Origin: Endobugula sp965214375
GTDB lineage: Bacteria > Pseudomonadota > Gammaproteobacteria > Pseudomonadales > Cellvibrionaceae
Direction of reading: 5' to 3'
Length of the DNA stretch: 64,000 nt
Assembly (NCBI GenBank): GCA_965214375.1
Contig: OZ243947.1
Span: forward strand, 1,736,001-1,800,000
The notes under the pieces were generated by a model that saw nothing but the letters and a program-made list of their open reading frames with translations, was not told where the DNA came from and made no database searches. Within the stretch, counting starts at the first letter, position 1. Every line of letters begins with the position of its first letter. Shown here piece after piece: positions 17,998 to 26,520 of this stretch. The position numbers and the translations under genes were made by a program.

Positions 17998-18525
17998 ATG
18001 AAAACATTTTTATTAGGCATCACAGCCGCTGTCGCTTTGCTGCTGTCATCATTCTCACTCGCAGGTGAGCAATATACCAAACGAGGCTATGCGGTAAGTG
18101 GCTACGATACCGTTGCGTATTTCACGTTGGGCAAGCCAGTTAAGGGCGATAAAAAAATTGTCGCCGAATGGAACGATGCCAAATGGTTATTTTCTTCAAA
18201 GGAACATAAAAACTTGTTTTTAGCGAATCCGGAAAAATATGCACCGGCTTACGACTGACACTGTGCTTTTGCCGCCGGTATTAACAGAAAAGTCAGCGCA
18301 AAACCGACGCTATGGAAAATTATTGATGATCGCCTGTTCTTAAACTTCAGCAATGCCGCCAACGAACGCTGGTTAGAGAATCCAGAAAGCTATATTAAAG
18401 ATGGCGACGAAAACTGGAAAGTACTCGCCGAAGAACCTGCCCCCCATACTCGAACTCCATCGAGAGTATTGCCTCTGGCTGCTTCCCCATGCCAGGGGCC
18501 TTTTTTTAGCGACTCAGCTTTTTAA
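17998..18525 (+). pseudogene. YHS-domain periplasmic protein with in-frame TGA
   Basis: The first 86 residues hold a signal peptide (MKTFLLGITAAVALLLSSFSLAG) and a YHS domain (GYDTVAYFTLGKPV, EWNDAKWLFSSKEHKNLFLANPEKYAPAYD). TGA at 18256-18258 follows, then the same frame continues with HCAFAAGINRK, WKIIDDRLFLNFS and ERWLENPESYI, the normal second half. The intact paralogue at 57077 reads NGHC where this gene reads D-stop-HC, so the TGA replaces a Gly codon (GGA to TGA). Families of this type are sometimes labelled (seleno)protein, but the expected Sec site would be the Cys two codons later. After the WKVLAEEPA segment the frame runs into the terminator, so the exact 3' end is uncertain. Confidence 0.8.
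18471..18507 (+). terminator. Rho-independent terminator
   Basis: GCCTCTGGC and GCCAGGGGC pair with one G-U wobble around an 11-base loop and are followed by seven Ts. It ends transcription of the YHS gene and overlaps the last bases of convergent rpiA. Confidence 0.8.
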
Positions 18526-19177
18526 CCCCGGTAGGTGTACCTAACAATAAAACATCGGCACTACGTGCTGCAAACAAACCATTGGTTACCACTCCTACAA
18601 TAGCATTAATAGCGGCCTCTAGGCTTACCGGATCAGTAATCTGTAAATCATGTAGATCCAGAATATGATTGCCGTTATCGGTTACCACTCCCTCACGGTA
18701 TACGGGGTCCCCGCCCAGAGCGACTAGTTCACGCGCCACATGCGATCTTGCCATAGGAATGACCTCCACGGGCAAAGGAAAGCACCCCAACACACCAACT
18801 TGCTTGCTCTCGTCGGCAATGCAAATAAACTCATCTGCACAGGCTGCAACGATTTTTTCACGCGTTAACGCAGCACCGCCGCCTTTTATCAGACAAAGAT
18901 TCCCATCCGCTTCATCAGCACCATCCACATAGACCGAAAGGCGGCCTGTGGCATTGAGATTATAAACGGGTATACCGTGGTGTCGTAAACGCTCTGCGGT
19001 GGCTTCAGAACTTGCCACTGCGCCATCAAACTGATGCTTGATGGCAGCAAGACAGTCAATAAAGCAGTTCGCCGTTGAACCCGTACCCACACCAACAATG
19101 CTATCTGCTTCCAGTTTGGGAGAAATTGCATCAACAGCGGCGGCGGCAACGGCCTGTTTAAGCGCATTTTGGTCCAT
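18506..19177 (-). CDS. rpiA: Ribose-5-phosphate isomerase A
   Basis: RpiA interconverts ribose-5-phosphate and ribulose-5-phosphate in the pentose phosphate pathway. The 223-residue protein shows the family motifs in order: VGVGTGSTANCFID, SSEATAERLRHHGIPV, the active-site VDGADEADG, IKGGGAALTREKIVA, FPLPVEVIPMA and VVTDNGNHILD. Length is normal. The gene is alone on the minus strand; upstream lies a 330-base AT-rich gap. Confidence 0.97.
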   Translation of the reverse strand: MDQNALKQAVAAAAVDAISPKLEADSIVGVGTGSTANCFIDCLAAIKHQFDGAVASSEATAERLRHHGIPVYNLNATGRLSVYVDGADEADGNLCLIKGGGAALTREKIVAACADEFICIADESKQVGVLGCFPLPVEVIPMARSHVARELVALGGDPVYREGVVTDNGNHILDLHDLQITDPVSLEAAINAIVGVVTNGLFAARSADVLLLGTPTGVKKLSR

Positions 19178-19503
19178 TTTCTTATCTCTGTCTGTTAAAA
19201 AAGGAACATTATAGAAAGCAATCAGCAGAAAAACACGGATTTCATTAAAATTAAGTCAAACCACAACATCATGTGGTATCAAATAAAATTTTGCGCATAT
19301 TTAGCAACCAACCCCAAAACGTGAACCATATCATACTTTTAAAAGCCTTCATTTAGCGATAAAAGTTCAAGTATCTAGAACAAAAAGCTTGGCAAAGCCC
19401 TGAAATTTCAGTATAAGTGTCATCTCGTTTATTGCTGTATGTCATATCAGCTAATGAATGTTTACTAAAAATAAGAAACAAAGATGTAAACTAGAGGTAA
19501 AAA
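19178..19503. other. Intergenic region between rpiA and a small membrane protein gene
   Basis: AT-rich spacer of 326 bases. It contains a small hairpin, ACCACA at 19260-19265 against TGTGGT at 19272-19277, and must hold the divergent promoters for rpiA and the small gene at 19504. No other gene was found. Confidence 0.4.
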
Positions 19504-19647
19504 ATGAAACCTGATGTTCTTACGATCACTGCTATCGTATTCGTTGCTGGTGTATTGATCAGCAGCTTGGGCATCACGGACGACTTAGACAGCCAGAAGG
19601 ACTCTACCCCCCCATCTGCATTGCAGTTAGGTGTTGTTACCAAGTAA
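19504..19647 (+). CDS. Small membrane protein, 47 residues, unknown
   Basis: ATG 19504 follows an AGAGGT ribosome-binding site and opens 47 codons. The product has a single hydrophobic segment at about residues 5-23 (VLTITAIVFVAGVLISSLGI), then an acidic, Ser/Pro-rich tail (DDLDSQKDST). A strong terminator begins 22 bases after the stop, so it looks like an independent single-gene transcript. I do not recognise a family. Good start signal, coherent composition and the terminator argue that it is real. Confidence 0.65.
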   Translation: MKPDVLTITAIVFVAGVLISSLGITDDLDSQKDSTPPSALQLGVVTK

Positions 19648-19669
19648 TCGAATGAATAATCTATAAGAT

Positions 19670-19717
19670 CCCGTTTTATTGTCGCCAGAAGATGCTCACA
19701 ATAAGACGGGTTTTTTT
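19670..19717 (+). terminator. Rho-independent terminator after the small membrane protein gene
   Basis: CCCGTTTTATTGT (19670-19682) pairs with ACAATAAGACGGG (19698-19710) with one mismatch, followed by seven Ts. It overlaps the 3' end of convergent ygfA. Confidence 0.85.
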
Positions 19718-20286
19718 ATGTCTGACATTGGGTATCTATCTGTCACAACACTATCCAGAGTAATATCCCAAGAAGCGGGAGTAATCGCGCTGGTTTGTTG
19801 GCAGTAATGTGCAACACCCATCATAAACGGACGATGATGTACCGTGTTTTTGCACACGGCAAAGGTTCTATCATAGAAGCCGCCCCCCATACCAATACGA
19901 TGACACTGACGATCAAATGCCACCAAAGGTGTCAGCACTAGATCCAGCGCTGGTGGAACAATTAAACCACCCGCCGTCGGCTCAGGAATACTAAAGCGAT
20001 TCAGTTCCATTCGTGTTGCAGGTGTCACATTGACAAAAACTAGGGTTTTATCGTCTATAACGGGCAAGTAACAGGTTTTTTGATCTTTCCAAGCCTGCTT
20101 TAACACCGTCTGCACACTTATTTCACCCGCTACAGCCCAATAAAATGCAATATGCTGGCTTTGCTGATAAACCGCTGTTTTTACAATATTAGTGGCCAGA
20201 GAATGTGAGGCTCGCAATTGTGCCCCGTAAGGAATACGTCGTCGTCGACGCAACATGGTTTGACGAACGGCATCATGCGTTAGCAT
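19696..20286 (-). CDS. ygfA: 5-formyltetrahydrofolate cyclo-ligase
   Basis: The enzyme converts 5-formyl-THF to 5,10-methenyl-THF using ATP. Visible motifs are MLRRRRRIPYGAQL near the start, FYWAVAGEISVQTVL, IVPPALDLVLTPLVAFDRQCHRIGMGGGFYDRT, and the C-terminal LDSVVTD. The frame extends to 20328, but that part lies inside the 6S RNA, so ATG 20286 (196 residues, GGGA upstream) is the likely start. The gene follows 6S RNA directly, the same ssrS-ygfA pairing as in E. coli, where both are made from one transcript. Confidence 0.93.
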   Translation of the reverse strand: MLTHDAVRQTMLRRRRRIPYGAQLRASHSLATNIVKTAVYQQSQHIAFYWAVAGEISVQTVLKQAWKDQKTCYLPVIDDKTLVFVNVTPATRMELNRFSIPEPTAGGLIVPPALDLVLTPLVAFDRQCHRIGMGGGFYDRTFAVCKNTVHHRPFMMGVAHYCQQTSAITPASWDITLDSVVTDRYPMSDIKKPVLL

Positions 20287-20302
20287 AGAAAATCCCGAGA
20301 AT

Positions 20303-20478
20303 AAATGCCCCGAAAGTGCCGCTACCAATTAGCCTTGAACCGTAAAGTTCAAGGTGGTGGCTTCTGACAAACATTAGGCTTTCCGCAACACGGACATGCA
20401 CACCAGCCTGCACAAGAAGCCCCCGAAGGATATATTATCGGCTCAAGGATTGATGGATGGCAAACACCTCAGGGCTTA
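20303..20478 (-). ncRNA. ssrS: 6S RNA
   Basis: The minus-strand sequence between zapA and ygfA has the 6S layout. The closing stem is formed by GCCCUGAGGUG near the 5' end and GCACUUUCGGGGC near the 3' end. The conserved CCUUGAGCCGAUA segment, GUGUGCAUGUCCGUGUUGCG in the upper arm and the small hairpin CCUUGAAC/GUUCAAGG before the 3' stem are all present. A TATAAT lies just upstream of the 5' end. 6S RNA mimics an open promoter and holds sigma70 RNA polymerase in stationary phase. Ends are estimated to within a few bases. Confidence 0.88.
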
Positions 20479-20483
20479 ACTGT

Positions 20484-20489
20484 ATTATA
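20484..20489 (-). promoter_or_regulatory. -10 element of the 6S RNA promoter
   Basis: TATAAT on the minus strand ends 6 bases before the estimated 5' end of 6S RNA. No strong -35 hexamer is seen. Confidence 0.6.
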
Positions 20490-20491
20490 GC

Positions 20492-20779
20492 TTATAAATT
20501 CTGCGAAAGGCAGTTATCAACACGCTGACACATGTCATCGAGCAAGTTCAGATCTATCGTTTGATCGCCAGAACCCGATGACAAGACTTCGTGCGCCAGA
20601 TTCAGGGCAGCCATCACAGCGATACGTTCAACCCCGATCACACTGCCAGATTGCCGAATTTCTTTCATACGGCGATCTAGCTCGGTGGCTGCACGAACCA
20701 ATGATTCTGCTTCCTCGGCTGGGCAGGCAACCTGATAATCCTTCCCCAAAATGTGGACAGAAATAGTTTCCGTTGACAT
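20492..20779 (-). CDS. zapA: Cell division protein ZapA
   Basis: ZapA binds and cross-links FtsZ protofilaments at the division ring. The 95-residue protein has the beta-hairpin start (ISVHILGKDYQVACPAEE), then ATELDRRMKEIRQSG and a long C-terminal helix for dimer and tetramer formation (VIGVERIAVMAALNLAHEVLS). Its start overlaps the stop of the upstream coiled-coil gene (TAATG). Gene order coiled-coil protein - zapA - 6S RNA - ygfA is conserved in gammaproteobacteria. Confidence 0.95.
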   Translation of the reverse strand: MSTETISVHILGKDYQVACPAEEAESLVRAATELDRRMKEIRQSGSVIGVERIAVMAALNLAHEVLSSGSGDQTIDLNLLDDMCQRVDNCLSQNL

Positions 20780-20991
20780 TACCCCACACCCTCTTTCAGG
20801 TTTTTCAGATGCTTAATCATGCTTTCCACGCGTGAGCGTGCCAACTCATTCTTTTCCATCAGCCGTGCACGTTCGTGCAGCCATTGTTGTTCTTTTTGCT
20901 GCAAAGAGTCGTTTTCCCTATGTAACTGCTCACAATGGGCAACTAACTGCTTCAGTTTTAAGGATAATTGATGCAATTTATTATCTGACAT
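20779..20991 (-). CDS. TIGR02449-type short coiled-coil protein upstream of zapA
   Basis: A 70-residue, almost wholly helical protein (LSLKLKQLVAHCEQLHRENDSLQQKEQQWLHERARLMEKNELARSRVESMIKHLK). It matches the small coiled-coil family found directly upstream of zapA in Pseudomonas and relatives, often compared with ZapB. ATG 20991 is preferred to the TTG at 21000. One-base overlap with zapA indicates translational coupling. A role in division is inferred from position. Confidence 0.85.
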   Translation of the reverse strand: MSDNKLHQLSLKLKQLVAHCEQLHRENDSLQQKEQQWLHERARLMEKNELARSRVESMIKHLKNLKEGVG

Positions 20992-21052
20992 AGTCCGCAA
21001 TTAAACGATGATATGCCCAAAACTGCAAGTATATTGCAGATTATCTTGGCAA

Positions 21053-21868
21053 TTACGGTTCTAATAGCTCACGCCAACGATTGAGGTCACCTGCCAACGC
21101 ATAAAAATGCGGATTCAATAACGATGATTTCGTGTTGTAAGCCAGTCTTTGCAGGTCGAGATCAACAACCATACCTCCTGCAGCTTCAACTACTGCCTGC
21201 GCTGCTGCGGTATCCCATTCCGAGGTTGGTGCATAACGCGGATAGATATCGACCTGTCCCTCTGCCAACCGGCAAAATTTTAATGAGCTACCCATGGAAC
21301 GAAGTTCCACAGCGCGAGCGGATTGTTTAATGTTAGCAATGAGTGTTTCAAGCGCTTCATTACCATGCCGTCTACTGGCAGCAATACGAATCGTATTATC
21401 TGCAAAGGGCTGAATCCATTGATGCACCATTAACGCAGTTTCAGCGCTTTGGCTGTATTTATACGCACCCAAACCCTGTGCCCCCCAATAAATCTCTCCC
21501 GTGACAGGGGCCATAACAACCCCCAAAACTGGATAGTGCTCGTGGATTAAGGCTACATTAACGGTAAACTCACCATTGCGCTCAACAAACTCTTTAGTAC
21601 CATCTAACGGGTCAATCAACCAATAGCTCTCCCAGCTCTGGCGCTCTTTAAAAGAGGGAGGAGCAGATTCCTCAGACAATACGGGTAGCGCTAAAAGATC
21701 AGGCAAATGAGCCAGTAATATTTTATGAGCCGCAATATCTGCTGCCGTCAGTGGTGATGCATCAGCCTTAACTTCTACGGCAAATGCGTTATCATTGTAG
21801 ACGGATAGAATGGCACTACTGGCTTGTTGCACCACGGTAATGACATTTTGGACTAACTCCTTATTCAT
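21053..21868 (-). CDS. cysQ: 3'(2'),5'-bisphosphate nucleotidase CysQ
   Basis: CysQ removes the 3'-phosphate of PAP, a by-product of sulfate assimilation, and belongs to the Mg-dependent inositol monophosphatase superfamily. Motifs are KADASPLTAADIAAH, SEESAPP (metal-binding Glu), WLIDPLDGTKEFVERNGEFTVNVALI (the family metal site) and the C-terminal SEWDTAAAQAVVEAAGG. From ATG 21868 it has 271 residues; the GTG at 21874 is an alternative. It is divergent from yrfG. Confidence 0.94.
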   Translation of the reverse strand: MNKELVQNVITVVQQASSAILSVYNDNAFAVEVKADASPLTAADIAAHKILLAHLPDLLALPVLSEESAPPSFKERQSWESYWLIDPLDGTKEFVERNGEFTVNVALIHEHYPVLGVVMAPVTGEIYWGAQGLGAYKYSQSAETALMVHQWIQPFADNTIRIAASRRHGNEALETLIANIKQSARAVELRSMGSSLKFCRLAEGQVDIYPRYAPTSEWDTAAAQAVVEAAGGMVVDLDLQRLAYNTKSSLLNPHFYALAGDLNRWRELLEP

Positions 21869-21914
21869 GATCACGACTGAATACCCGTTACCTGCGAAAA
21901 AAATAGATTAACAT

Positions 21915-22604
21915 ATGAAGACCATCATTGATTGGATGAAGATTGATACCGTACTACTGGATATGGACGGCACACTCCTCGATTTACATTATGACAATTA
22001 TTTCTGGATGACACACCTGCCAAAACGTTATGCCGAAATTCATAACATCGAAACCAATGAAGCTGAAGCGGCACTATCAAAGAATATCCGCCAACTTGAA
22101 GGCACTCTACATTGGTACTGCCTAGACTACTGGAGTGACACCCTGCAAATTGATATTGGTCAACTAAAGACCGAAATCAAACATAAAATACAAGAAAGAC
22201 CTTACACACAAGCGTTTTTACAATTTCTGAAAGAACAGGATAAAACGATAGCATTAGCGACCAACTCTCACCCGATGGGTACCAACATCAAACTCGCACA
22301 AACACACATCAGTCATTACTTTGATCACACGGTGTCATCTCACCAATTCCAACACCCAAAAGAAGATCAAGCATTTTGTCAGTGCCTGAACCAGCACCTG
22401 AATCAGCATTTTACTTTTGAACCAGAACGTACTTTGTTGATTGACGATAACCCTGCGATTTTAGATGCGGCAAAGACGTATGGCATTGCCCATACACTGG
22501 GCATACATCAACCCGACAGCCACATACACCGCCGACTGGAACATAGACCTGCCATTTATCATTTTGATGAAATCATGCCTGTAATCACTGAGCAACATCG
22601 TTAA
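21915..22604 (+). CDS. yrfG: HAD-family GMP/IMP nucleotidase YrfG
   Basis: The 229-residue protein has the HAD motifs in order: DTVLLDMDGTLLDLHYDN (nucleophile Asp), LATNSHP (motif II), a conserved Lys region and TLLIDDNPAILDAAKTYGI (motif IV acids). The DLHYDNYFW segment is characteristic of YrfG, which dephosphorylates purine mononucleotides. hslR starts 1 base after its stop, as in E. coli, where yrfG-hslR-hslO are adjacent. Confidence 0.92.
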   Translation: MKTIIDWMKIDTVLLDMDGTLLDLHYDNYFWMTHLPKRYAEIHNIETNEAEAALSKNIRQLEGTLHWYCLDYWSDTLQIDIGQLKTEIKHKIQERPYTQAFLQFLKEQDKTIALATNSHPMGTNIKLAQTHISHYFDHTVSSHQFQHPKEDQAFCQCLNQHLNQHFTFEPERTLLIDDNPAILDAAKTYGIAHTLGIHQPDSHIHRRLEHRPAIYHFDEIMPVITEQHR

Positions 22605-22605
22605 C

Positions 22606-22998
22606 ATGGAAAAAGTACGCATCGATAAATGGCTGTGGGCAGCTCGCTTTTTTAAAACACGCAACCTCGCAAAACAAGCCATTGAAGGTGGCAAAGTGCA
22701 ATGCGATGGACAGCGCATTAAAGCCAGCAAAGAAATTACCACGGATATGCTACTCACTATTCGTCAGGGGTGGGATCAAAAAGAAGTAAAAGTACTGGCA
22801 TTATCAGACCAGCGCCGTGGCGCACCTCAGGCGGCATTACTTTATGAAGAAACCCCAGATAGTGTGGCTAAACGCGAGGAAAACGACATCCAACGTAAAT
22901 TATTAAAAAGTGCTGCGAGCTTACATACTGAAGGCAGACCCACCAAAAAACAACGTCGGCAAATCCATCGCTTTAAACATATTTTTGATGAAGAGTAG
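22606..22998 (+). CDS. hslR: Ribosome-associated heat shock protein Hsp15
   Basis: Hsp15 is a small S4-domain RNA-binding protein that rescues 50S subunits carrying nascent chains after heat stress. The 130-residue product begins with the S4 fold (VRIDKWLWAARFFKTRNLAKQAIEGGKVQ) and ends in a basic tail (RPTKKQRRQIHRFK). It is co-directional with yrfG and the EamA gene. No lesion is visible. Confidence 0.95.
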   Translation: MEKVRIDKWLWAARFFKTRNLAKQAIEGGKVQCDGQRIKASKEITTDMLLTIRQGWDQKEVKVLALSDQRRGAPQAALLYEETPDSVAKREENDIQRKLLKSAASLHTEGRPTKKQRRQIHRFKHIFDEE

Positions 22999-23002
22999 TC
23001 TT

Positions 23003-23854
23003 ATGCCGACAACATCCACATACCTCATGCTCTATACGAGTGTTTTTCTGATCGCAACCAATGGCTTGTTTGCGAAAGGCATTCCTTTGGATGCCGTCAG
23101 TATTACTGCATTGCGCGCCCTGATTGCCGCACTTGCCATCGGACTTGTTATTACCGCTTATCGGCGTTTTTCGAAAATACCCACACTCAACGTACTCATT
23201 GGCATCTATGGTCTTGGTGTCTTAGTTGCCCTTCACTGGGCCACTTTTTTTCATTCCATGCAAGTATCCACTATCGCCGTTGGCATGCTATCCCTCTTTA
23301 CCTTTCCTGTGATGGTGGTTTTTTTAGAGGCCGCGGTACACAAACGCTGGCCCTATAAAAAAGATTTACTCTCTGCCACCTTGGTATTAACTGGCGTGTT
23401 TATGATGGTTGCTGCTGAACCGATCACCATAAACTCCACTACACTACAAGGTGTCCTATGGGGTGTCCTATCTGCGTTACTATTTGCGTGTAGAAATGTC
23501 GCACAAAAATATTACTTTACGTCTGTACCCAGCGACACACTGATGCTACATCAAATGATAGGCACAGTACTTATTCTATTTTACTTTGTAGATACCGTAG
23601 GTGTTGTGACATTAGACAAGTATGATTGGCTAGCCGTTATTGCTTTAGGGCTTTTTTCAACCGCAGCCGCACATACACTGCTTGTCATCAGCTATAAACG
23701 TCTGCCCGCAAAAAGTGTTGCTATGATCAGTTGCTTGCAACCCGTTATCGCCGCCTTGTTGGGCTGGTTTATTATTGGCGAACCACTGTCCTTATTGATT
23801 ATCGCAGGCGGCACTATTATTGTGTCCGTTGCAGTTTATGAGACCTTACTATGA
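23003..23854 (+). CDS. EamA-family (DMT superfamily) transporter
   Basis: A 283-residue, very hydrophobic protein with about ten membrane helices in two EamA repeats. The first repeat has ITALRALIAALAIGLVIT; the second ends with SVAMISCLQPVIAALLGWFIIGEPLSLLIIAGGTIIV, the typical DMT second-repeat signature. ATG 23003 is chosen because the frame upstream overlaps hslR. The stop overlaps the hslO start by 4 bases (ATGA). The substrate cannot be told from sequence. Confidence 0.88.
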   Translation: MPTTSTYLMLYTSVFLIATNGLFAKGIPLDAVSITALRALIAALAIGLVITAYRRFSKIPTLNVLIGIYGLGVLVALHWATFFHSMQVSTIAVGMLSLFTFPVMVVFLEAAVHKRWPYKKDLLSATLVLTGVFMMVAAEPITINSTTLQGVLWGVLSALLFACRNVAQKYYFTSVPSDTLMLHQMIGTVLILFYFVDTVGVVTLDKYDWLAVIALGLFSTAAAHTLLVISYKRLPAKSVAMISCLQPVIAALLGWFIIGEPLSLLIIAGGTIIVSVAVYETLL

Positions 23855-24720
23855 CTGAATTAACCGACCTACATCGTCGTTTTATTTTTGATGATACGGA
23901 TATCCGTGGTGAAATCACCACATTAGAACATTCACTAAACGAGCTGTTTGATATTCGGGATTATCCACCCTGCATCAAAACAATGTTGGGCGAATTTTTT
24001 GTCGCAGCGACCTTGTTGTCCAGCACCTTGAAGTTTGAAGGGACTCTCACCTTGCAAGCGAGAGGTAGCGGCGCATTATCATTAATTATGGCGGCAATCA
24101 GTCATCAAAAAAATATCCGTGGCGTCGCAGAATTTGAGGCAGAAGCGATAGAGGAATAACTCTCCTTAAAAACACTCATTGGCGATGGCGTGTTATCCGT
24201 GATTATCGACCCTGATAAAGGCGAGCGCTATCAGGGCATCATTGAAATCATGGAGGGTGATGTAAATGAATCGCTCGAAACATATTTTTCACAATCAGCC
24301 CAATTACCGACAAAACTTTGGATCAGCAGCAATGTAGACAAAGCCAGTGGCATGCTATTACAACGCTTGCCTCAGCAAATCGCCGATGCGGCCACGAATG
24401 ATGATGCTTGGGAAACTCAGGTACATTTATCCAATACCTTATCTGCAGACGAATTATTGAGCTTGTCACATGAACGTATACTGACGCGATTATTTCATGA
24501 ATCTGAAGTCAGGCTATTTGAACCTGAGGCCATCAAGTTTCGTTGTTCCTGCTCGCGGGAACGGTCATCGAGGACCTTAAAACAGCTAGGAAAGCAGGAA
24601 TTAGATGAGATATTGGCTGCTGAAGGAGAAATCGTCGTCGATTGCCATCTATGCGGTTATCGCTATTTGTATCAAAAAAGAGATATTGACGCACTATTCG
24701 AACAACCCACACAACACTAA
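23851..24720 (+). pseudogene. hslO: Redox-regulated chaperone Hsp33, interrupted by TAA
   Basis: Hsp33 is an oxidation-activated holdase. The full protein is present in one frame but carries a TAA at 24157-24159 (after about residue 102). The first part has LHRRFIFDDTDIRGEITTLEHS and LQARGSGALSLIMAA. The second part has GERYQGIIEIMEG, the FRCSCSRERS motif and VDCHLCGYRYLY, so all four zinc Cys (CxC and CxxC) are intact. The stop lies in a variable linker before SLKTLIGDG, so the ancestral codon is uncertain (Glu GAA would need one G-to-T). A GTG at 24190 could restart translation, but the N-terminal substrate domain would be lost. Confidence 0.88.
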
Positions 24721-24920
24721 TAACTCGGCTATTATCGTCAAAAAAAGCGTAGTTTGCTCAAAAAAACAACAATTAGGGGTTCGCTTCTTTTTCTGATTCT
24801 GAGATAATGCTCGGCCCTTTACGAGTAAACCGCTGGGCAAGGCTATCCTTTCCAGCAATATATAACTGATAAATGGCGACTGGAGTTTATACCAATCGCC
24901 TCAACACAGGATTAAAGAGA

Positions 24921-26468
24921 ATGACCGAGGTTGATACCCCTGTTGACGTTTTTACCAATTTGAGCGCAGAGCAGTTAATCGCGCAAGCCATTGAGCGTGG
25001 CGAAGGCAAACTGACTCATACAGGCGCACTGGCAACTGAAACAGGTGCCCGCACAGGCCGCTCACCCGCAGACCGCTTTGTAGTGGAAGAACCATCAACT
25101 GCGGAAGCGATTGACTGGGGTGCCGTGAATCGTCCGTTTCCGGCAGATAAGTTTGATGCCCTTTGGGATCGTGTTGAGGCGCATGTTGCTGACGTTGATA
25201 CCTTTGTTTCCACATTTCATGTCGGTGAAGACCCTGATCATTACCTACCAGTTAAAGTCACTACTGAAACGGCCTGGCACAGTCTATTCGCTTATAACAT
25301 GTTTATCCGTACCGATAACTACAACCCCAAATCCAAAGAAGAATGGCAAATTCTGCATGCCGAAAAATTCGCTTGCGAACCAGAGCGTGACGGCACCAAC
25401 TCAAGTGGTATTGTCTGCATTAACTTTGGTCAACGTAAAATTCTGATTGCCGGTATGAGTTATGCGGGTGAAATAAAGAAATCCATGTTCTCTGTACAAA
25501 ACTTCCTGTTGCCAGAAAAAGACGTTATGCCGATGCACTGCTCTGCCAATGTGGGCAAAGACGGCGATACCTGTCTGTTCTTTGGCCTTTCGGGCACGGG
25601 AAAAACGACCCTATCTGCTGACCCGGAGCGCTATTTAATCGGTGATGATGAACACGGCTGGGCAAAAGGTAGTGTATTTAACTTGGAAGGCGGTTGTTAC
25701 GCGAAAACCATTAACCTTAGCCAAAAGAATGAACCTGTTATCTGGAATGCCATTCGTAGCGGAGCTATCGTTGAGAATGTTGCGCACAACAGTGACGGCA
25801 TACCTGACTATAACAACACCAGCCTGACCGAAAATGGTCGCTGCTCATACCCGCTGGAGCATGTTGAGATGCGCCAAGAAGAAAACCATGCGGGCGAACC
25901 TAAAAATGTCATCTTCCTAACGTGTGATGTATCTGGTGTTTTGCCACCTGTTGCTATCTTGAGCAAAGAAGCCGCCGCTTATCACTTCCTATCAGGCTAC
26001 ACTGCACGCGTAGGCTCTACCGAACTATGCGCAGAAGCGGGTATTCACCCAGCGTTCTCAACTTGTTTTGGTGCGCCGTTTATGCCACGCCCTGCACGCG
26101 AATATGGCGCTTTGCTAATGAAACGAGTTGACGACTTTCACGCAAATGTTTATCTGGTAAATACTGGCTGGACCGGTGGCTCTGGCGATCAGGGTTCACG
26201 CTTCCCGATTCCTGTAACTCGCGCGGTGGTTGCCGCTATTCAAAGTGGCGCTCTAGAAGGCGTGGAGACTGAGCACCTGGATATTTTGAATCTGGATATT
26301 CCAACCAGCATCCCGGGTGTTGATAACAAATACGTTAACCCTCGTGAAGCTTGGGAAAATAACTCTGACTACGATAAAGAAGCGACTAAACTGGCTGGTT
26401 TATTCGCAGAAAATATCAAGAAGTTTAATGTCAGTGACGACGTTGCTGCTGCAGGCCCCAAGGCCTAA
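24921..26468 (+). CDS. pckA: Phosphoenolpyruvate carboxykinase (ATP)
   Basis: PckA converts oxaloacetate and ATP to PEP and CO2, the first step of gluconeogenesis. Motifs include TGARTGRSPADRFVVEEP near residue 45, MHCSANVGKDGD, the kinase-1a P-loop FFGLSGTGKTTLS, IGDDEHGWAKGSVFNLEGGCYAKTI with the metal-binding acids, and FSTCFGAPFMPRPAREYG. From ATG 24921 (GGATTAAAGAGA upstream) it has 515 residues, close to Pseudomonas PckA. The frame opens at ATG 24873, but that start has no ribosome-binding site. A terminator follows the stop. Confidence 0.96.
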   Translation: MTEVDTPVDVFTNLSAEQLIAQAIERGEGKLTHTGALATETGARTGRSPADRFVVEEPSTAEAIDWGAVNRPFPADKFDALWDRVEAHVADVDTFVSTFHVGEDPDHYLPVKVTTETAWHSLFAYNMFIRTDNYNPKSKEEWQILHAEKFACEPERDGTNSSGIVCINFGQRKILIAGMSYAGEIKKSMFSVQNFLLPEKDVMPMHCSANVGKDGDTCLFFGLSGTGKTTLSADPERYLIGDDEHGWAKGSVFNLEGGCYAKTINLSQKNEPVIWNAIRSGAIVENVAHNSDGIPDYNNTSLTENGRCSYPLEHVEMRQEENHAGEPKNVIFLTCDVSGVLPPVAILSKEAAAYHFLSGYTARVGSTELCAEAGIHPAFSTCFGAPFMPRPAREYGALLMKRVDDFHANVYLVNTGWTGGSGDQGSRFPIPVTRAVVAAIQSGALEGVETEHLDILNLDIPTSIPGVDNKYVNPREAWENNSDYDKEATKLAGLFAENIKKFNVSDDVAAAGPKA

Positions 26469-26494
26469 GCCACTGGCAACCCAGCATAATGTCA

Positions 26495-26520
26495 AAGGGT
26501 CACATGGTGGCCCTTTTTTA
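26495..26520 (+). terminator. Rho-independent terminator of pckA
   Basis: AAAGGGTCAC pairs with GTGGCCCTTT (one mismatch) around a 3-base loop and runs into a short T tract, 26 bases after the pckA stop. Confidence 0.8.

Noticed and set aside
19287..20328. Longer ygfA start at 20328
   Set aside because: The extra 14 codons lie inside the 6S RNA 3' arm and do not match the cyclo-ligase family start.
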